NCBI GenBank assembly: GCA_029706075.1
Contig: JAINUG010000261.1
Span: forward strand, 1-64,000
DNA length: 64,000 nt
Reading direction: 5' to 3'
Origin: Aldrovandia affinis
Taxonomy: Eukaryota; Chordata; Actinopteri; Notacanthiformes; Halosauridae
Position numbers and translations under genes: made by a program. Numbering within the stretch: the stretch's first letter is position 1; every line of letters starts with the position of its first letter. The notes beneath the pieces were generated by a model. It was not told the DNA's origin. It did no database searches and saw nothing but the letters and a program-made list of their open reading frames with translations. This document shows positions 36,930 to 48,116 of the stretch, piece after piece.

Positions 36930-37175
36930 GCACTAAAGTGTTGATGATAAAATGTATTTTATAGCAGATTTTTTAAGAGAATGCATTACACTATTATCAG
37001 TGCCAGCACGATAAACATACAAACTCCAAAACATCTTAGCATGAGGTGCCTAATCGAAGTGGCATAGAAGATTAGAAAGAATGAGACTTGCACACCTACT
37101 AGATTCTCCAAAAATGAGTGTAATGGTTTTATCTAACCATGCAGGTTAGTTAATGATTCGACCCTTAGGTCTTCA

Positions 37176-37600
37176 TCAGAACTGATGTAGTACAGTTCTG
37201 TACTGTACAGTTCTGATGAAGTGTGCGAGTCTCTTTCTTTCTACTATTATCTGCACCGGCAACAATTCTAATATTTCTACAAGTTCTTGAAGGCAGTGGA
37301 TGTCAACCTGAGGGATCTTGGCTGGTGCATTTATGAGCCTTATTTTGTCTTGGTCTGCCCACAAGTTGGACCAAATCATTTTGAGATAAGAGTTCCAATA
37401 TACAGCAGTTCTCTCCATTCTTTTTGCAATGTTCAACACATCTTTCACAACAAGTTGAAGGACATGAGCAAAGCAGGCTTCACAATTGTGGAGTAACTCA
37501 TAGGATTCCACAACATTACTCTCCACATCAGTCCACCCATCCTCACATCCAGTGTTGTCACATGTTATATACACTTCCTCTAGTTGTGAAAGAAATGGCT
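37176..37600 (-). pseudogene. hAT transposase core fragment, unit 1
   Basis: 132 open codons, with CFAHVLQLVVKDVLNIAKRM and LQELVEILELLPV. It is one continuous frame here, whereas copy 1 is frameshifted. Only a slice of the catalytic core; no BED finger or dimerisation domain. Confidence 0.65.
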
Positions 37601-38298
37601 GGTAATGCCAAATAAATATTTAATCTGGCACGATGAACAAAGATCCACATACATCCATGTATTACTGTGCATTGTATAGAAACCTACTGTTGACATCATT
37701 TTATGGGCTAGAACATGATAGCTTGGATCCACTGCCTCCATAAATCATGTGGATGTTGGGAAAGTTAACATGGGAAAGGGGAGTGATGTCTGCAATGTGT
37801 TCTTTTTTGCCCTTGTCTATTTTGGAGCACTTTCCTTTTTCATAATAAAAAGTTTATTTTCATTAAACTTGGTTTCTGCATTGGGTCTTGCGGTTACAAC
37901 GTTCGAGCACCACTAGGGGGCTGCAATTGCATGTCCGCCACAGGGTGGGGGGAGGGAAGCCGTCATGAGTTCACTGCGTATAGGAGTACTGGCTCTGGAC
38001 TACTGGCTCTGGAGTATCGGAGTTAGTCGACGGCTTGGCAAGTGCATTTGCATTTTAAGGCATTTTTAAACTGACATTGAGGACTATATGGCATGAATAC
38101 ATGTATACTAGTCAGTACATATGTACGTGCTAGTGATAAGATGAGATTTAGGATGACTTTGCAAGAACACGTTCAAATGTAGGTAACTGTATGGAATGTG
38201 CAGAGTATATCTACCATGCCGAATAGTAATCAGACCCAATGAATCCCATTAGATGTGTGGGGGAGAAAGTTCAAAATGTCTGAAGAGGTCAGGTCAGG

Positions 38299-38783
38299 TC
38301 AGTCAAAAGTCATGTAGTATGTGCTTGAAATGTGCTGAAGTGTGTGACAGAAAGTGCAAACATCATGGTTGTTGCTGTTGTTTTTCTGTACTTCTGTGCC
38401 CAAGACTATAACTGCACTTCTTTGCTCTGCTGTTGTTAGGGAACTAACTAAAGGGCGTAGCCCAAAGTAAAAATGTTTAAATGTTTCTCTGCCCAAATGG
38501 CAGAGGGTACACATAACCTTGCTGTGGATTTACTCGCCAACCACTCCATTTCAGACTGGTGAATAAACATCCTATGGTTTTTAGCAACTATCCTGTTAAG
38601 AGTCTGCCTATCCCTCTTGGTGAGCTTCAGCTTGTGACCACTATTTATCTTTCCTGACACAGTTTGTGTGGTGTATGTGGTCATGATTTTCAACACTGTT
38701 CCCTTTGACACGTTAAATACATTTGCTATTTCTGTAACTGATGCATAGCACCTGCCTCTTTCAAAATCTGTTAGATCCCTCAT
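38299..38783 (-). pseudogene. Tc1-like transposase remnant, unit 2
   Basis: 111 codons from 38783; after VAKNH the frame crosses the unit-specific deletion and continues into unrelated codons. The novel fused frame is a by-product of the deletion. Confidence 0.55.
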
Positions 38784-39047
38784 GTCGCTATAGAAACACA
38801 GGCACTAAAGTGTTGATGATAAAATGTATTTTATAGCAGATTTTTTAAGAGAATGCATTACACTATTATCAGTGCCAGCACGATAAACATACAAACTCCA
38901 AAACATCTTAGCATGAGGTGCCTAATCGAAGTGGCATAGAAGATTAGAAAGAATGAGACTTGCACACCTACTAGATTCTCCAAAAATTAGTGTAATGGTT
39001 TTATCTAACCATGCAGGTTAGTTAATGATTCGACCCTTAGGTCTTCA

Positions 39048-39482
39048 TCAGAACTGATGTAGTACAGTTCTGTACTGTACAGTTCTGATTAAGTGTGCGA
39101 GTCTCTTTCTTTCTACTATTATCTGCACCGGCAACAATTCTAATATTTCTACAAGTTCTTGAAGGCAGTGGATGTCAACCTGAGGGATCTTGGCTGGTGC
39201 ATTTATGAGCCTTATTTTGTTTTGGTCTGCCCACAAGTTGGACCAAATCATTTTGAGATAAGAGTTCCAATATACAGCAGTTCTCTCCATTCTTTTTGCA
39301 ATGTTCAACACATCTTTCACAACAATTTGAAGGACATGAGCAAAGCAGGCTTCACAATTGTGGAGTAACTCATAGGATTCCACAACATTACTCTCCACAT
39401 CAGTCCACCCATCCTCACATCCAGTGTTGTCACATGTTATATACACTTCCTCTAGTTGTGAAAGAAATGGCTGGTAATGCAA
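39048..39482 (-). pseudogene. hAT transposase core fragment, unit 2
   Basis: 144 open codons, same landmarks as unit 1. One arm of the adjacent palindrome carries a substitution (GATTAAG for GATGAAG). Confidence 0.6.
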
Positions 39483-40174
39483 AATAAATATTTAATCTGG
39501 CACGATGAACAAAGATCCACATACATCCATGTATAACTGTGCATTGTATAGAAACCTACTGTTGACATCATTTTATGGGCTAGAACATGATAGCTTGGAT
39601 CCACTGCCTCCATAAATCATGTGGATGCTGGGAAAGTTAACATGGGAAATGGGAGTGATGTCTGCAATGTGTTCTTCATTTTTGCCCTTGTCTATTTTGG
39701 AGCACTTTCCTTTTTAATAATAAAAAGTTTATTTTCATTAAACTTGGTTTCTGCATTGGGTCTTGCGGTTACGACGTTCGAGCACCACTAGGGGGCTGCA
39801 ATTGCATGTCCGCCACAGGGTGGGGGGAGGGAAGCCGTCATGAGTTCACTGCGTATAGGAGTACTGGCTCTGGACTACTGGCTCTGGAGTATCGGAGTTA
39901 GTCGACGGCTTGGCAAGTGCATTTGCATTTTAAGGCATTTTTTAAACTGACATTGAGGACTATATGGCATGAATACATGTATACTAGTCAGTACATATGT
40001 ACGTGCTAGTGATAAGATGAGATTTAGGATGACTTTGCAAGAACACGTTCAAATGTAGGTAACTGTATGGAATGTGCAGAGTATATCTACCATGCCGAAT
40101 AGTAATCAGACCCAATGAATCCCATTAGATGTGTGGGGGAGAAAGTTCAAAATGTCTGAAGAGGTCAGGTCAGG

Positions 40175-40659
40175 TCAGTCAAAAGTCATGTAGTATGTGC
40201 TTGAAATGTGCTGAAGTGTGTGACAGAAAGTGCAAACATCATGGTTGTTGCTGTTGTTTTTCTGTACTTCTGTGCCCAAGACTATAACCGCACTTCTTTG
40301 CTCTGCTGTTGTTAGGGAACTAACTAAAGGGCGTAGCCCAAAGTAAAAATGTTTAAATGTTTCTCTGCCCAAATGGCAGAGGGTACACATAACCTTGCTG
40401 TGGATTTACTCGCCAACCACTCCATTTCAGACTGGTGAATAAACATCCTATGGTTTTTAGCAACTATCCTGTTAAGAGTCTGCCTATCCCTCTTGGTGAG
40501 CTTCAGCTTGTGACCACTATTTATCTTTCCTGACACAGTTTGTGTGGTGTATGTGGTCATGATTTTCAACACTGTTCCCTTTGACACGTTAAATACATTT
40601 GCTATTTCTGTAACTGATGCATAGCACCTGCCTCTTTCAAAATCTGTTAGATCCCTCAT
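40175..40659 (-). pseudogene. Tc1-like transposase remnant, unit 3
   Basis: The same 111-codon frame as unit 2, with identical deduced residues, in keeping with a very recent duplication. Confidence 0.55.
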
Positions 40660-40922
40660 GTCGCTATAGAAACACAGGCACTAAAGTGTTGATGATAAAA
40701 TGTATTTTATAGCAGATTTTTTAAGAGAATGCATTACACTATTATCAGTGCCAGCACGATAAACATACAAACTCCAAAACATCTTAGCATGAGGTGCCTA
40801 ATCGAAGTGGCATAGAAGATTAGAAAGAATGAGACTTGCACACCTACTAGATTCTCCAAAAATGAGTGTAATGGTTTTATCTAACCATGCAGGTTAGTTA
40901 ATGATTCGACCTTAGGTCTTCA

Positions 40923-41320
40923 TCAGAACTGATGTAGTACAGTTCTGTACTGTACAGTTCTGATGAAGTGTGCGAGTCTCTTTCTTTCTACTATTATCTG
41001 CACCGGCAACAATTCTAATATTTCTACAAGTTCTTGAAGGCAGTGGATGTCAACCTGAGGGATCTTGGCTGGTGCATTTATGAGCCTTATTTTGTTTTGG
41101 TCTGCCCACAAGTTGGACCAAATCATTTTGAGATAAGAGTTCCAATATACAGCAGTTCTCTCCATTCTTTTGCAATGTTCAACACATCTTTCACAACAAT
41201 TTGAAGGACATGAGCAAAGCAGGCTTCACAATTGTGGAGTAACTCATAGGATTCCACAACATTACTCTCCACATCAGTCCACCCATCCTCACATCCAGTG
41301 TTGTCACATGTTATATACAC
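40923..41320 (-). pseudogene. hAT transposase core fragment, unit 3
   Basis: As in unit 2, but split into two frames by a single-base loss in a T run near 41168. Confidence 0.6.
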
Positions 41321-42184
41321 TTCCTTTAGTTGTGAAAGAAATGGCTGGTAATGCCAAATAAATATTTAATCTGGCACGATGAACAAAGATCCACATACAT
41401 CCATGTATAACTGTGCATTGTATAGAAACCTACTGTTGACATCATTTTATGGGCTAGAACATGATAGCTTGGATCCACTGTCTCCATAAATCATGTGGAT
41501 GCTGGGAAAGTTAACATGGGAAATGGGAGTGATGTCTGCAATGTGTTCTTCATTTTTGCCCTTGTCTATTTTGGAGCACTTTCCTTTTTAATAAAAGTTT
41601 ATTTTCATTAAACTTGGTTTCTGCATTGGGTCTTGCGGTTACGATGTTCGAGCGCCACTAGAGGGCGGCAATTGGCTGTCCGCCACAGGGTGGGGGGAGG
41701 GAAGCTGTCATGAGTTCATTGCGTATAGGAGTGGCTCTGGAGTACCGTAGTTAGTCGACAGCTTGGCAAGTGGTGGCTAGGAGGAGATGATACTTCACCT
41801 TTGTCAATGCCGGTCTCAGGGCTATGGCAGTGAACTCACAATACGAGCGGGGGATTGACAGGGTTTAATTGGCTACTAAATTGGGAGAAATATGGGATAA
41901 AATCAGAAACAAATTCTGAAAAAACCCCAAAACAACTTGTTTTCTGCATCTTAGTTTGTACTACCACATGTGACACGCCAAACCACACTTTAGGTCATAC
42001 CAAAATGTGTAGAATTCACTCAATTTGACTCCAGTGTCTTGAAAATATACTCTTAAGGGTGTCATTTATGAAATGCGAACATGCTGGTGATCAGCAATTT
42101 AACGCTTTATTTCTCATTAGCTGCATACTGCACACTTCGCACATTATTCTGGAATGGTGCCATGCCTCTTATTGTGAGAATTAC

Positions 42185-42736
42185 TGTTACGTATTGGATA
42201 CGCAGGTGAATGCAGGTAGGACCCAAGCGCAGGACGATGACACAGGATGATATAGGTGAGGGTATTTAATAAATAAATACACACAAGGACTGGAACAGGG
42301 AACACAGGTAAGGGCAGACGAAGGCAAGCACGTAGGGAAGCTGGCTTGGAGGCAGGGCAGGGAGCTGGCTGGTCCGAGGGCACGCGGCAGGACAGGCAGG
42401 ACAGGCAGGACAGGCAGGACAAAAAACTATTGGATACCAACGGGGAAGGAGCCAGGCAGGGAAAACACACACACACACAACGAACTGACAATCGAATGAA
42501 GGGGAAAACTGGGGTACATATACTCTGCAGGGCTGATGAACTTGATGGGAGGCTGGTGTGCCGGAATAGGCAACAGGTGAACATGATGAGTGGTAACGAG
42601 GAATGATAACGGATAATTGAAAATAATAAAACAATTAACAACAATCACAAGGGAGAAAAGGAAAACCGAGATAGGAACAAGGGAAAAACTGTCAGGAAAC
42701 ACAAGGGAGATGGACAGGACGGACGGAGACGCAACA
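42185..42736 (-). repeat. LTR1 (3' LTR in element orientation)
   Basis: 552 bp. It contains a 10-bp tandem repeat (GGCAGGACAG, about four copies at 42385-42420), a short CA run and GTATTTAATAAATAAATACA. Near-identical to LTR2 and LTR3 apart from single-base indels. The outer edge is at the target duplication; the inner edge GCAACA abuts the polypurine tract. Confidence 0.85.
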
Positions 42737-44703
42737 GTACCCCCCCCAACGGGAGCCTCCTGGCGACCCACCAGGCCTATCGGGATCCTCCCGATGAAAA
42801 TCCCGGATGAGGAAGGGATCCCAGATGACCCGGGCGGGTGGGGGGGAATGGCTGGAGGGCACCGAGGACAAAAAGTGTCGCTTGAGGACGGGCCCCAGTG
42901 GGCCCTCGGGGAGGCCGGCGGCAGCAGGGCGCGGTGGCCTCGTAGGCCGGCGGCAGCAGGGCGCGGTGGGCCTCGGGAGGCCGGGCGGCAGCAGGGCGCG
43001 GTGGGCCTCGGGAGGCCGGGCGGCAGCAGGGGCGGTGGGCCGTCGGGGCCGGCGGCAGCAGGGCGGTGGGCCTCGGGAGGCCGGGCAGCAGCAGGGCAGG
43101 GGCAGGGGGCGGGGCGGCCGGGCGGCAGCAGGGGGCGTTGGGCCCGGGAGGCCGGCGGCAGCAGGGGGCGTTGGGCCCTCGTGAGGCCCGCGGCAGCAGG
43201 GGGCGTTGGGCCCTCGTGAGGCCCGCGGCAGCAGGGGGCGTTGGGCCTCGGAGGCCCGCGGCAGCAGGGGGGCTGGGCCCTCGTGAGGGCCCGCGGCAGC
43301 AGGGGGCGTTGGGCCTCGTGAGGCCCGCGGCAGCAGGGGGCGTGGGCCCTCGTGGAGGCCCGCGGCAGCAGGGGGTGGGGCCTCGCCGAGGCCCGCGCAG
43401 CAGGGACGTAGGGGCCCTCGGGAGGCCCGCGGCAGCAGGGGGCGTTGGGCTCGAGGAGGCCCGCGGCAGCAGGGGGCGTGGGACCTCGGGAGGCCCGCGA
43501 CGCCAGGCAAGGAAAGGCCTCGGGAGGCCTGCGACGCCAGGCAAGGAGAGGTCCTCGGGAGGCCTGCGACGCCAGGCAAGGAGAGGACTCGGGAGGCCTG
43601 CGACGCCAGGCAAGGAGAGAGCCCTCGGGAGGCCTGCGACACCAGGCAAGGAGAAGCCTCGGGAGGCCTGCGACAACAGGCAAGGAGAGGCCCTCGGGAG
43701 GCCCGCGCGGCAGGGCGCGCTGGGGGGCCTCGGGAGGCCGGCGAAGGCAGGGCGGCAGGGCCTCGGGAGGCCCGGCGAAGGCAGGGCGCGTTGGGCCTCG
43801 GGAGGCCGGCGAAGGCAGGGCGCGTTGGGCCCTCGGGAGGCCGGCGAAGGCAGGGCGCGTTGGGCCCTCGGGAGGCCGGGCGAAGGCAGGGCGTTGGGCC
43901 CTCGGGAGGCGGGCGAAGGCAGGGCGCGTTGGGCCTCGGGAGGCCGGCGAAGGCAGGGCGCGTTGGGCCTCGGGAGGCCGGGCGAGGGCGTTGGCCTCGG
44001 GCAGGGCGCGTTGGGCCCTCGGGAGGCCGGCGAAGGCAGGGCGCGCTGGGCCCTCGGGAGGCCGGCGAAGGCAGGGCGCGTTGGCCCTCGGGAGGCCGCG
44101 AAGACAGGGCGCGTTGGGCCCTCGGGAGGCCTGCGAAGACAGGGCGCGTTGGCCCTCGGGAGGCCTGCGAAGACAGGGGGCGCTTGGGCCCCTCGGGAGG
44201 CCTCGAAGACAGGGCGCGCTTGGGCCCTCGGGAGGCCTGCGAAGACAGGGCGCGTTGGGCTCCCTCGGGAGGCCTGCGAAGACAGGGCGCGTTGGGCCCT
44301 CGAGGCCTGCGAAGCACAGGGCGCTGGGCCCCGGGGAGGCCTGCGAAGACAGGGCGCGTTGGGCCCTCGGGAGGCCTGCGAAGACAGGGCGCATTGGGCC
44401 CTCGGGAGGCCTGCAAGACAGGGCGCATTGGGCCTCGGGAGGCCTGCGAAGACAGGGCGCATTGGGCCCCTCGGGAGGCCTGCGAAGACAGGGCGCATTG
44501 GGCCCTCGGGAGGCCTGCGAAGACAGGGCGCATTGGGCCTCGGGAGGCCTGCGAAGACATTGGGCCTCGGGGAGGGCGAAGACATTGGGCCCTCGGGAGG
44601 CCTCGAAGACAGGGCGCATTGGGCCCTTGGGGAGGCTGACGGTGCCAGGCAAGGAGGGGCCCTTGGAGAGGCCGGGTGACAGCAGGGCGCCATGGGCTCC
44701 CAA
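42427..44703 (-). other. Stop-free frame across core 1 (758 codons), Pro/Arg-rich repeats
   Basis: The deduced product is repeats such as RPPEGPNAPCLR and AGLPRAQRAL. Two other minus frames (42692-44881, 42777-44693) and two plus frames (43066-44679, 43445-45055) are similarly open across the same DNA. Units of 36 bp would keep a 12-residue repeat in phase, but C-run changes shift the frame from unit to unit. Reported as a property of the repeat, not as a gene. Confidence 0.3.
42737..42755 (-). promoter_or_regulatory. Polypurine tract of the LTR element
   Basis: On the minus strand CTCCCGTTGGGGGGGGTAC lies directly before the LTR. A G run plus TAC before the LTR is the usual plus-strand primer site of fish Gypsy-type elements. 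It is absent from core 2, where LTR2 is joined straight to the minisatellite. Confidence 0.65.
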
Positions 44704-44930
44704 GGAGGGTGGCAGGAGTCAGCGGAAGAGGAGGCCTCAGGCGATGGGCTCCCTCGGCGAGGCCGGCCACAGCAAGCAGCGATGGACCCTCAGAGGCCGG
44801 CATGAGCGAGTGGTGAGCGGTCCCCAGGGAGGCCGGCAGGAGCCAGCGAGGAGGGACCCACAGGGAGGCCTGCGATGCCAAGCAAGGAGAGTTAGGCAGG
44901 GTTTCCGGGAAGATCGGTGTTTCTTAATAA
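42895..44930. repeat. Core 1: zoned GC-rich minisatellite (34-36 bp units)
   Basis: About 55-60 head-to-tail units of the form GGAGGCCTGCGAAGACAGGG + CGCGTTGGGCCCTC. Unit types change in order: GGCGGCAGCAGGGCGC (to about 43140), CGCGGCAGCAGGGGGC (to 43500), TGCGACGCCAGGCAAGGAG (to 43710), GGCGAAGGCAGGGCGC (to 44095), TGCGAAGACAGGGCGC (to 44620), then several more diverged units to about 44900. The C run before TCGGG varies from 2 to 4. All six frames stay open for hundreds of codons because the repeat lacks stop triplets. Confidence 0.92.
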
Positions 44931-45015
44931 GGTCCAGATGCTTCCCCAACTGGGATATGTTGGCATTGATTTCTGCGGAGATCTTATGGAAACTGTCATC
45001 GACTGCTGGGTCCAT
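44737..45015 (-). CDS. Short gag-like ORF of the LTR element running into the minisatellite
   Basis: ATG at 45015, about 17 bp inside the element from LTR2. It encodes MDPAVDDSFHKISAEINANI then SQLGKHLDLIKKHRSS, a start resembling Gypsy-type gag openings (MDPA...), followed by Pro/Arg-rich residues from the first minisatellite units; stop at 44737. In core 2 the equivalent ATG (about 47546) is followed by a 2-bp loss that breaks the frame. Whether it is translated is unknown; the minisatellite may be an expanded piece of gag. Confidence 0.45.
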   Translation of the reverse strand: MDPAVDDSFHKISAEINANISQLGKHLDLIKKHRSSRKPCLTLLAWHRRPPCGSLLAGSCRPPWGPLTTRSCRPLRVHRCLLWPASPREPIA

Positions 45016-45031
45016 GATGGTCAGTTCGCTC

Positions 45032-45580
45032 TGTTACGTATTGATACGCAGGTGAATGCAGGTAGGACCCAAGCGCAGGACGATGACACAGGATGATATA
45101 GGTGAGGGTATTTAATAAATAAATACACACAAGGACTGGAACAGGGGAACACAGGTAAGGGCAGACGAAGGCAAGCACGTAGGGAAGCTGGCTTGGAGGC
45201 AGGGCAGGGAGCTGGCTGGTCCGAGGGCACGCGGCAGGACAGGCAGGACAGGCAGGACAGGCAGGACGAAAAACTATTGGATACCAACGGGGAAGGAGCC
45301 AGGCAGGGAAAACACACACACACACAACGAACTGACACCGAATGAAGGGGAAAACCGGGTACATATACTCTGCAGGGCTGATGAACTTGATGGGAGGCTG
45401 GTGTGCCGGAATAGGCAACAGGTGAACATGATGAGTGGTAACGAGGGAATGATAACGGGATAATTGAAAATAATAAAACAATTAACAACAATCACAAGGG
45501 AGAAAAGGAAAACCGAGATAGGAACAAGGGAAAAACTGTCAGGAAACACAAGGGAGGTGGACAGGACGGGACGGAGACGC
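45032..45580 (-). repeat. LTR2 (middle LTR)
   Basis: Starts TGTTACGT at 45032. The far end stops at GGAGACG and is fused to minisatellite sequence (CAGTGGGCCCTC), lacking the terminal CAACA, the polypurine tract and about 165 bp found between LTR1 and the repeat in core 1. Confidence 0.85.
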
Positions 45581-47440
45581 AGTGGGCCCTCCCGGGAGAC
45601 CGGCGGCAGCAGGACGCAGTGGGCCCTCGGGAGGCCGGCGCAGCAGTGGGGGCCAGGGCCCTCGGGTGAGGCCCGCGGCAGGGGGCAAGCTGGGCGTTAG
45701 GCCTCGGGAGGCCGACGGCAGCAGGGGGCGTGGGCCCTCGTGGGCCGCGGCGCAGGGGGCGTGGGCTCGTGGAGGCCGCGGTGAGGGGCCCTCGTGGAGG
45801 CACGCGGCAGGGGGCGTTGGGCCCCTCGTGGAGGCCCGCGGCAGCAGGCGTTGGGCCTCGTGAGGCCCCCGCAAGGGGGCGTTGGGCCCTAGGCCCGCGG
45901 CAGCAGGGACGTAGGGGCCTCGGGAGGCCCGCGGCAGCAGGGGGCGTTGGGCCCTCGATGAGGCCCGCCGGCAGCAGGGGGCGTTGGGACCTCGGGAGGC
46001 CCGCGACGCCCAGGCAAGGAAAGGCCCTCGGGAGGCCTGCGACGCCAGGCAAGGAGAGGTCCTCGCGGGGAGGCCCTGCGACGCCAGGCAAGGAGAGGAC
46101 TCGGGAGGCCTGCGACGCCAGGCAAGGAGAGGCCCTCGGGGAGGCCTGCGACACCAGGCAAGGAGAAGCTCCTCGGGAGGCCTCAGCACAACAGGCAAGG
46201 AGAGCCCCCTCGGGAGGCCCGCGGCGGCAGGGAACTCAGGCCCTCGGGAGGCCGGCGAAGGCAGGGCGATGGGCCCTCGGGAGGCCGGGCTAAGGCAGGG
46301 CGCTGCTTGGGCCCTCGGGAGGCCGCAAGGCAGGCGCGTCGGGCCTCGGGAGGCCGAAGGCCCGGGGAGGCCGGGCGAAGGCCCTCTCGGGAGGGCCGGC
46401 GAAGGCAGGGCGCGTTGGGCCCTCGGGGAGGCCGGCGAAGGCAGGGCGCGTTGGGCTCTCGGGAGGCCGGCGAAGGCAGGGCGCGTTGGGCCCTCGGGAG
46501 GCGGCGAAGGCAGGGCGCGTTGGGCCCTCGGGAGGGGCCGGCGAAGGCAGGCGCGTTGGGCCTCGGGGAGGCCGGCGAGGCAGGGGCGCGTTGGGCCCTC
46601 GGGAGGCCTGCGAAGACAGGGCGCGTTGGGGCCCTCGGGAGGCCCCTGAAGGCAGGGCGCGTTGGGCCTCGGGGAGGCCTGCGGAGCAGGGCGCGTTGGG
46701 CCCTCGGGAGGCCTGCGAAGCAGGGCGCGTTGGGCCCTCGGGAGGCCTGCGAGCCAAGCGCGTTGGGCCCTCGGGAGGCCTGCGAAGACAGGGCGCGCGT
46801 TGGCCTCGGGGAGGCCTGCGAAGACAGGGCGTTGGGCCTCGCGGGAGGCCTGCGAGGCAGGGCGGCGAGGCTCTCGGGAGGCCTGCGAAGACAGGGCGCA
46901 TTGGGCCTCGGGAGGAGGCCACGAAGAGGCAGGCGCGTTGGGCCCTCGGGAGGCCTGCAAGACAGGCGCGTTGGGCCCCTCGGGAGGCTGCGAGGACAGG
47001 GCGTTGAGCCCTTGGGCGAAGACAGGGCGCAGCCCCTCCCGGGAGGCTGCGAAGACAGGGCGCACTGGGCCTCGGGAGGCCTGCGAAGACAGGCATTGGG
47101 CCGGGGAGCCTGCGGGAGGCCTGGGAGGCCTAAGACAGGGCATTGGGCCTTGCGGGCCGCTTTGGGGAGGCTGAGCGGTGCCAGGCAAGGAGGAGCCCTG
47201 GAGAGGCCGGTGACAGCAGGGCGCCATGGAGGCTCCCAAGGAGGGTGGCAGGAGTCAGCGGCGTAGAGGCCTCAGGCGATGGGCCCCTCGGCGGGCCGGC
47301 CACAGCAAGCAGCGATGGACCCCTCAGAGGCCGGCATGAGCGAGTGGTGAGCGGTCCTCAGGGAGGCGGCAGGGAGCCAGCGAGGAGGACCCACAGGGAG
47401 GCCTGCGATGTAAGCAAGGAGAGTTAGGCAGGGTTTCGGG
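45581..47440. repeat. Core 2: zoned GC-rich minisatellite
   Basis: Same unit families in the same order as core 1, with changes at about 45660, 46000, 46215, 46590 and 47150. Zone lengths differ from core 1, and indels within units are more numerous. It ends with the same AGGGTTTC...GAAGATCGGTGTTTC sequence as core 1. The 566-codon minus frame (45539-47239) and others are stop-free by composition. Confidence 0.9.
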
Positions 47441-47562
47441 GAAGATCGGTGTTTCTTAATAAGGTCCAGATGTTTCTCCCAACTGGGATATGTTGGCATT
47501 GATTTCTGCGGAGATCTTGGAAACTGTCATCGACTGCTGGGTCCATGATGGTCAGTTCGTTC

Positions 47563-48116
47563 TGTTACGTATTGAATCGCAGGTGAATGCAAGGCCGGAC
47601 CCAAAGCGTTTGGCGATGACACAGGATGATATAGGTGAGGGTATTTAATAAATAAATACACACAAGGACTGGGAAACAGGGGAACACAGGTAAGGGCAGG
47701 AAGGCAAGCACGTGGGGAAGCTGGCTTGGAGGCAGGGCAGGGAGCTGGCTGGTCCGAGGCACGCGGCAGGACAGGCAGGACAGGCAGGAAGAGGCAGGGG
47801 CGAAAAACTATTGGATACCAACGGGAAGGAGGCCAGGCAGGGAAAACACACACACACAAACGGAACTGACACCGAATGAAGGGGAAAACCGGGGTACATA
47901 TACTCTGCAGGGCTGATGAACTTGATGGGAGGCTGGTGTGCCGAATAGGCAACAGGTGAACATGATGAGTGGTAACGAGGAATGATAACGGATAATTGAA
48001 AATAATAAAACAATTAACAACAATCACAAGGGGAGAAAAGGAAAACCGAGATAGGAACAAGGGAAAACTGTCAGGAAACACAAGGGAGGTGGACAGGACG
48101 GGACGGAGACGTAACA
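47563..48116 (-). repeat. LTR3 (5' LTR in element orientation)
   Basis: 554 bp, TGTTACGT to ACGTAACA. It differs from LTR1 and LTR2 by many small indels (for example GGCCGGACCCAAAGCGTTTGG for GTAGGACCCAAGCGCAGG). On the minus strand it is followed by GAACGAACTGACCATC and the ATG of the gag-like frame; no standard tRNA primer site was recognised. Confidence 0.85.

Larger units (their letters stand above)
35932..38045. repeat. Tandem unit 1 (about 2.1 kb)
   Basis: Starts at the junction GGCAAGTGCATTTGCATTTT, which joins sequence equivalent to 12150 back to 9905. It contains the Tc1-like HTH remnant, the palindrome and the hAT fragment. It lacks about 150 bp between CTTCCTC and TAGTTGTG (a deletion between short CCTC repeats) but retains the 36440-36700 stretch lost in units 2 and 3. 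Confidence 0.9.
38046..39921. repeat. Tandem unit 2 (about 1.88 kb)
   Basis: Same junction and internal order as unit 1 but lacks about 240 bp: CATCCTATG is joined directly to GTTTTTAGCAAC near 38575. It shares this deletion with unit 3, so unit 3 derives from unit 2 or the reverse. Confidence 0.9.
39922..41772. repeat. Tandem unit 3 (about 1.85 kb)
   Basis: Near-identical to unit 2. It ends by running on into sequence equivalent to copy 1 beyond 12150 (GTGGTGGCTAGGAGGAG), so the array is closed at this side. Confidence 0.9.
42185..48116 (-). mobile_element. Non-autonomous LTR retrotransposon with three LTRs and two minisatellite cores
   Basis: Flanked by ATTAC (42180-42184 and 48117-48121). 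Copy 1 has the empty site GAGAATTACACCGTTATACC near 12588. It begins TGTTACGT and ends ACGTAACA, TG/CA ends with a 5-bp target duplication as in LTR elements. Structure: LTR1 (42185-42736), core 1, LTR2 (45032-45580), core 2, LTR3 (47563-48116). A run of G followed by TACTGTTGC on the minus strand at LTR1 marks a polypurine tract and fixes orientation as minus. No protease, RT or integrase is present; mobility would need another element's enzymes. Confidence 0.88.

Noticed and set aside
42380..42425. Possible CRISPR-like short tandem repeat (GGCAGGACAG)n
   Set aside because: Contiguous 10-bp repeats without spacers inside an LTR; eukaryotic context.
42427..47239. ORFs of 500-760 codons on both strands in the GC-rich region
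   Set aside because: Five or more frames are open over the same DNA. The repeat has no stop triplets and indels switch frames between units, so length alone is no evidence of coding.
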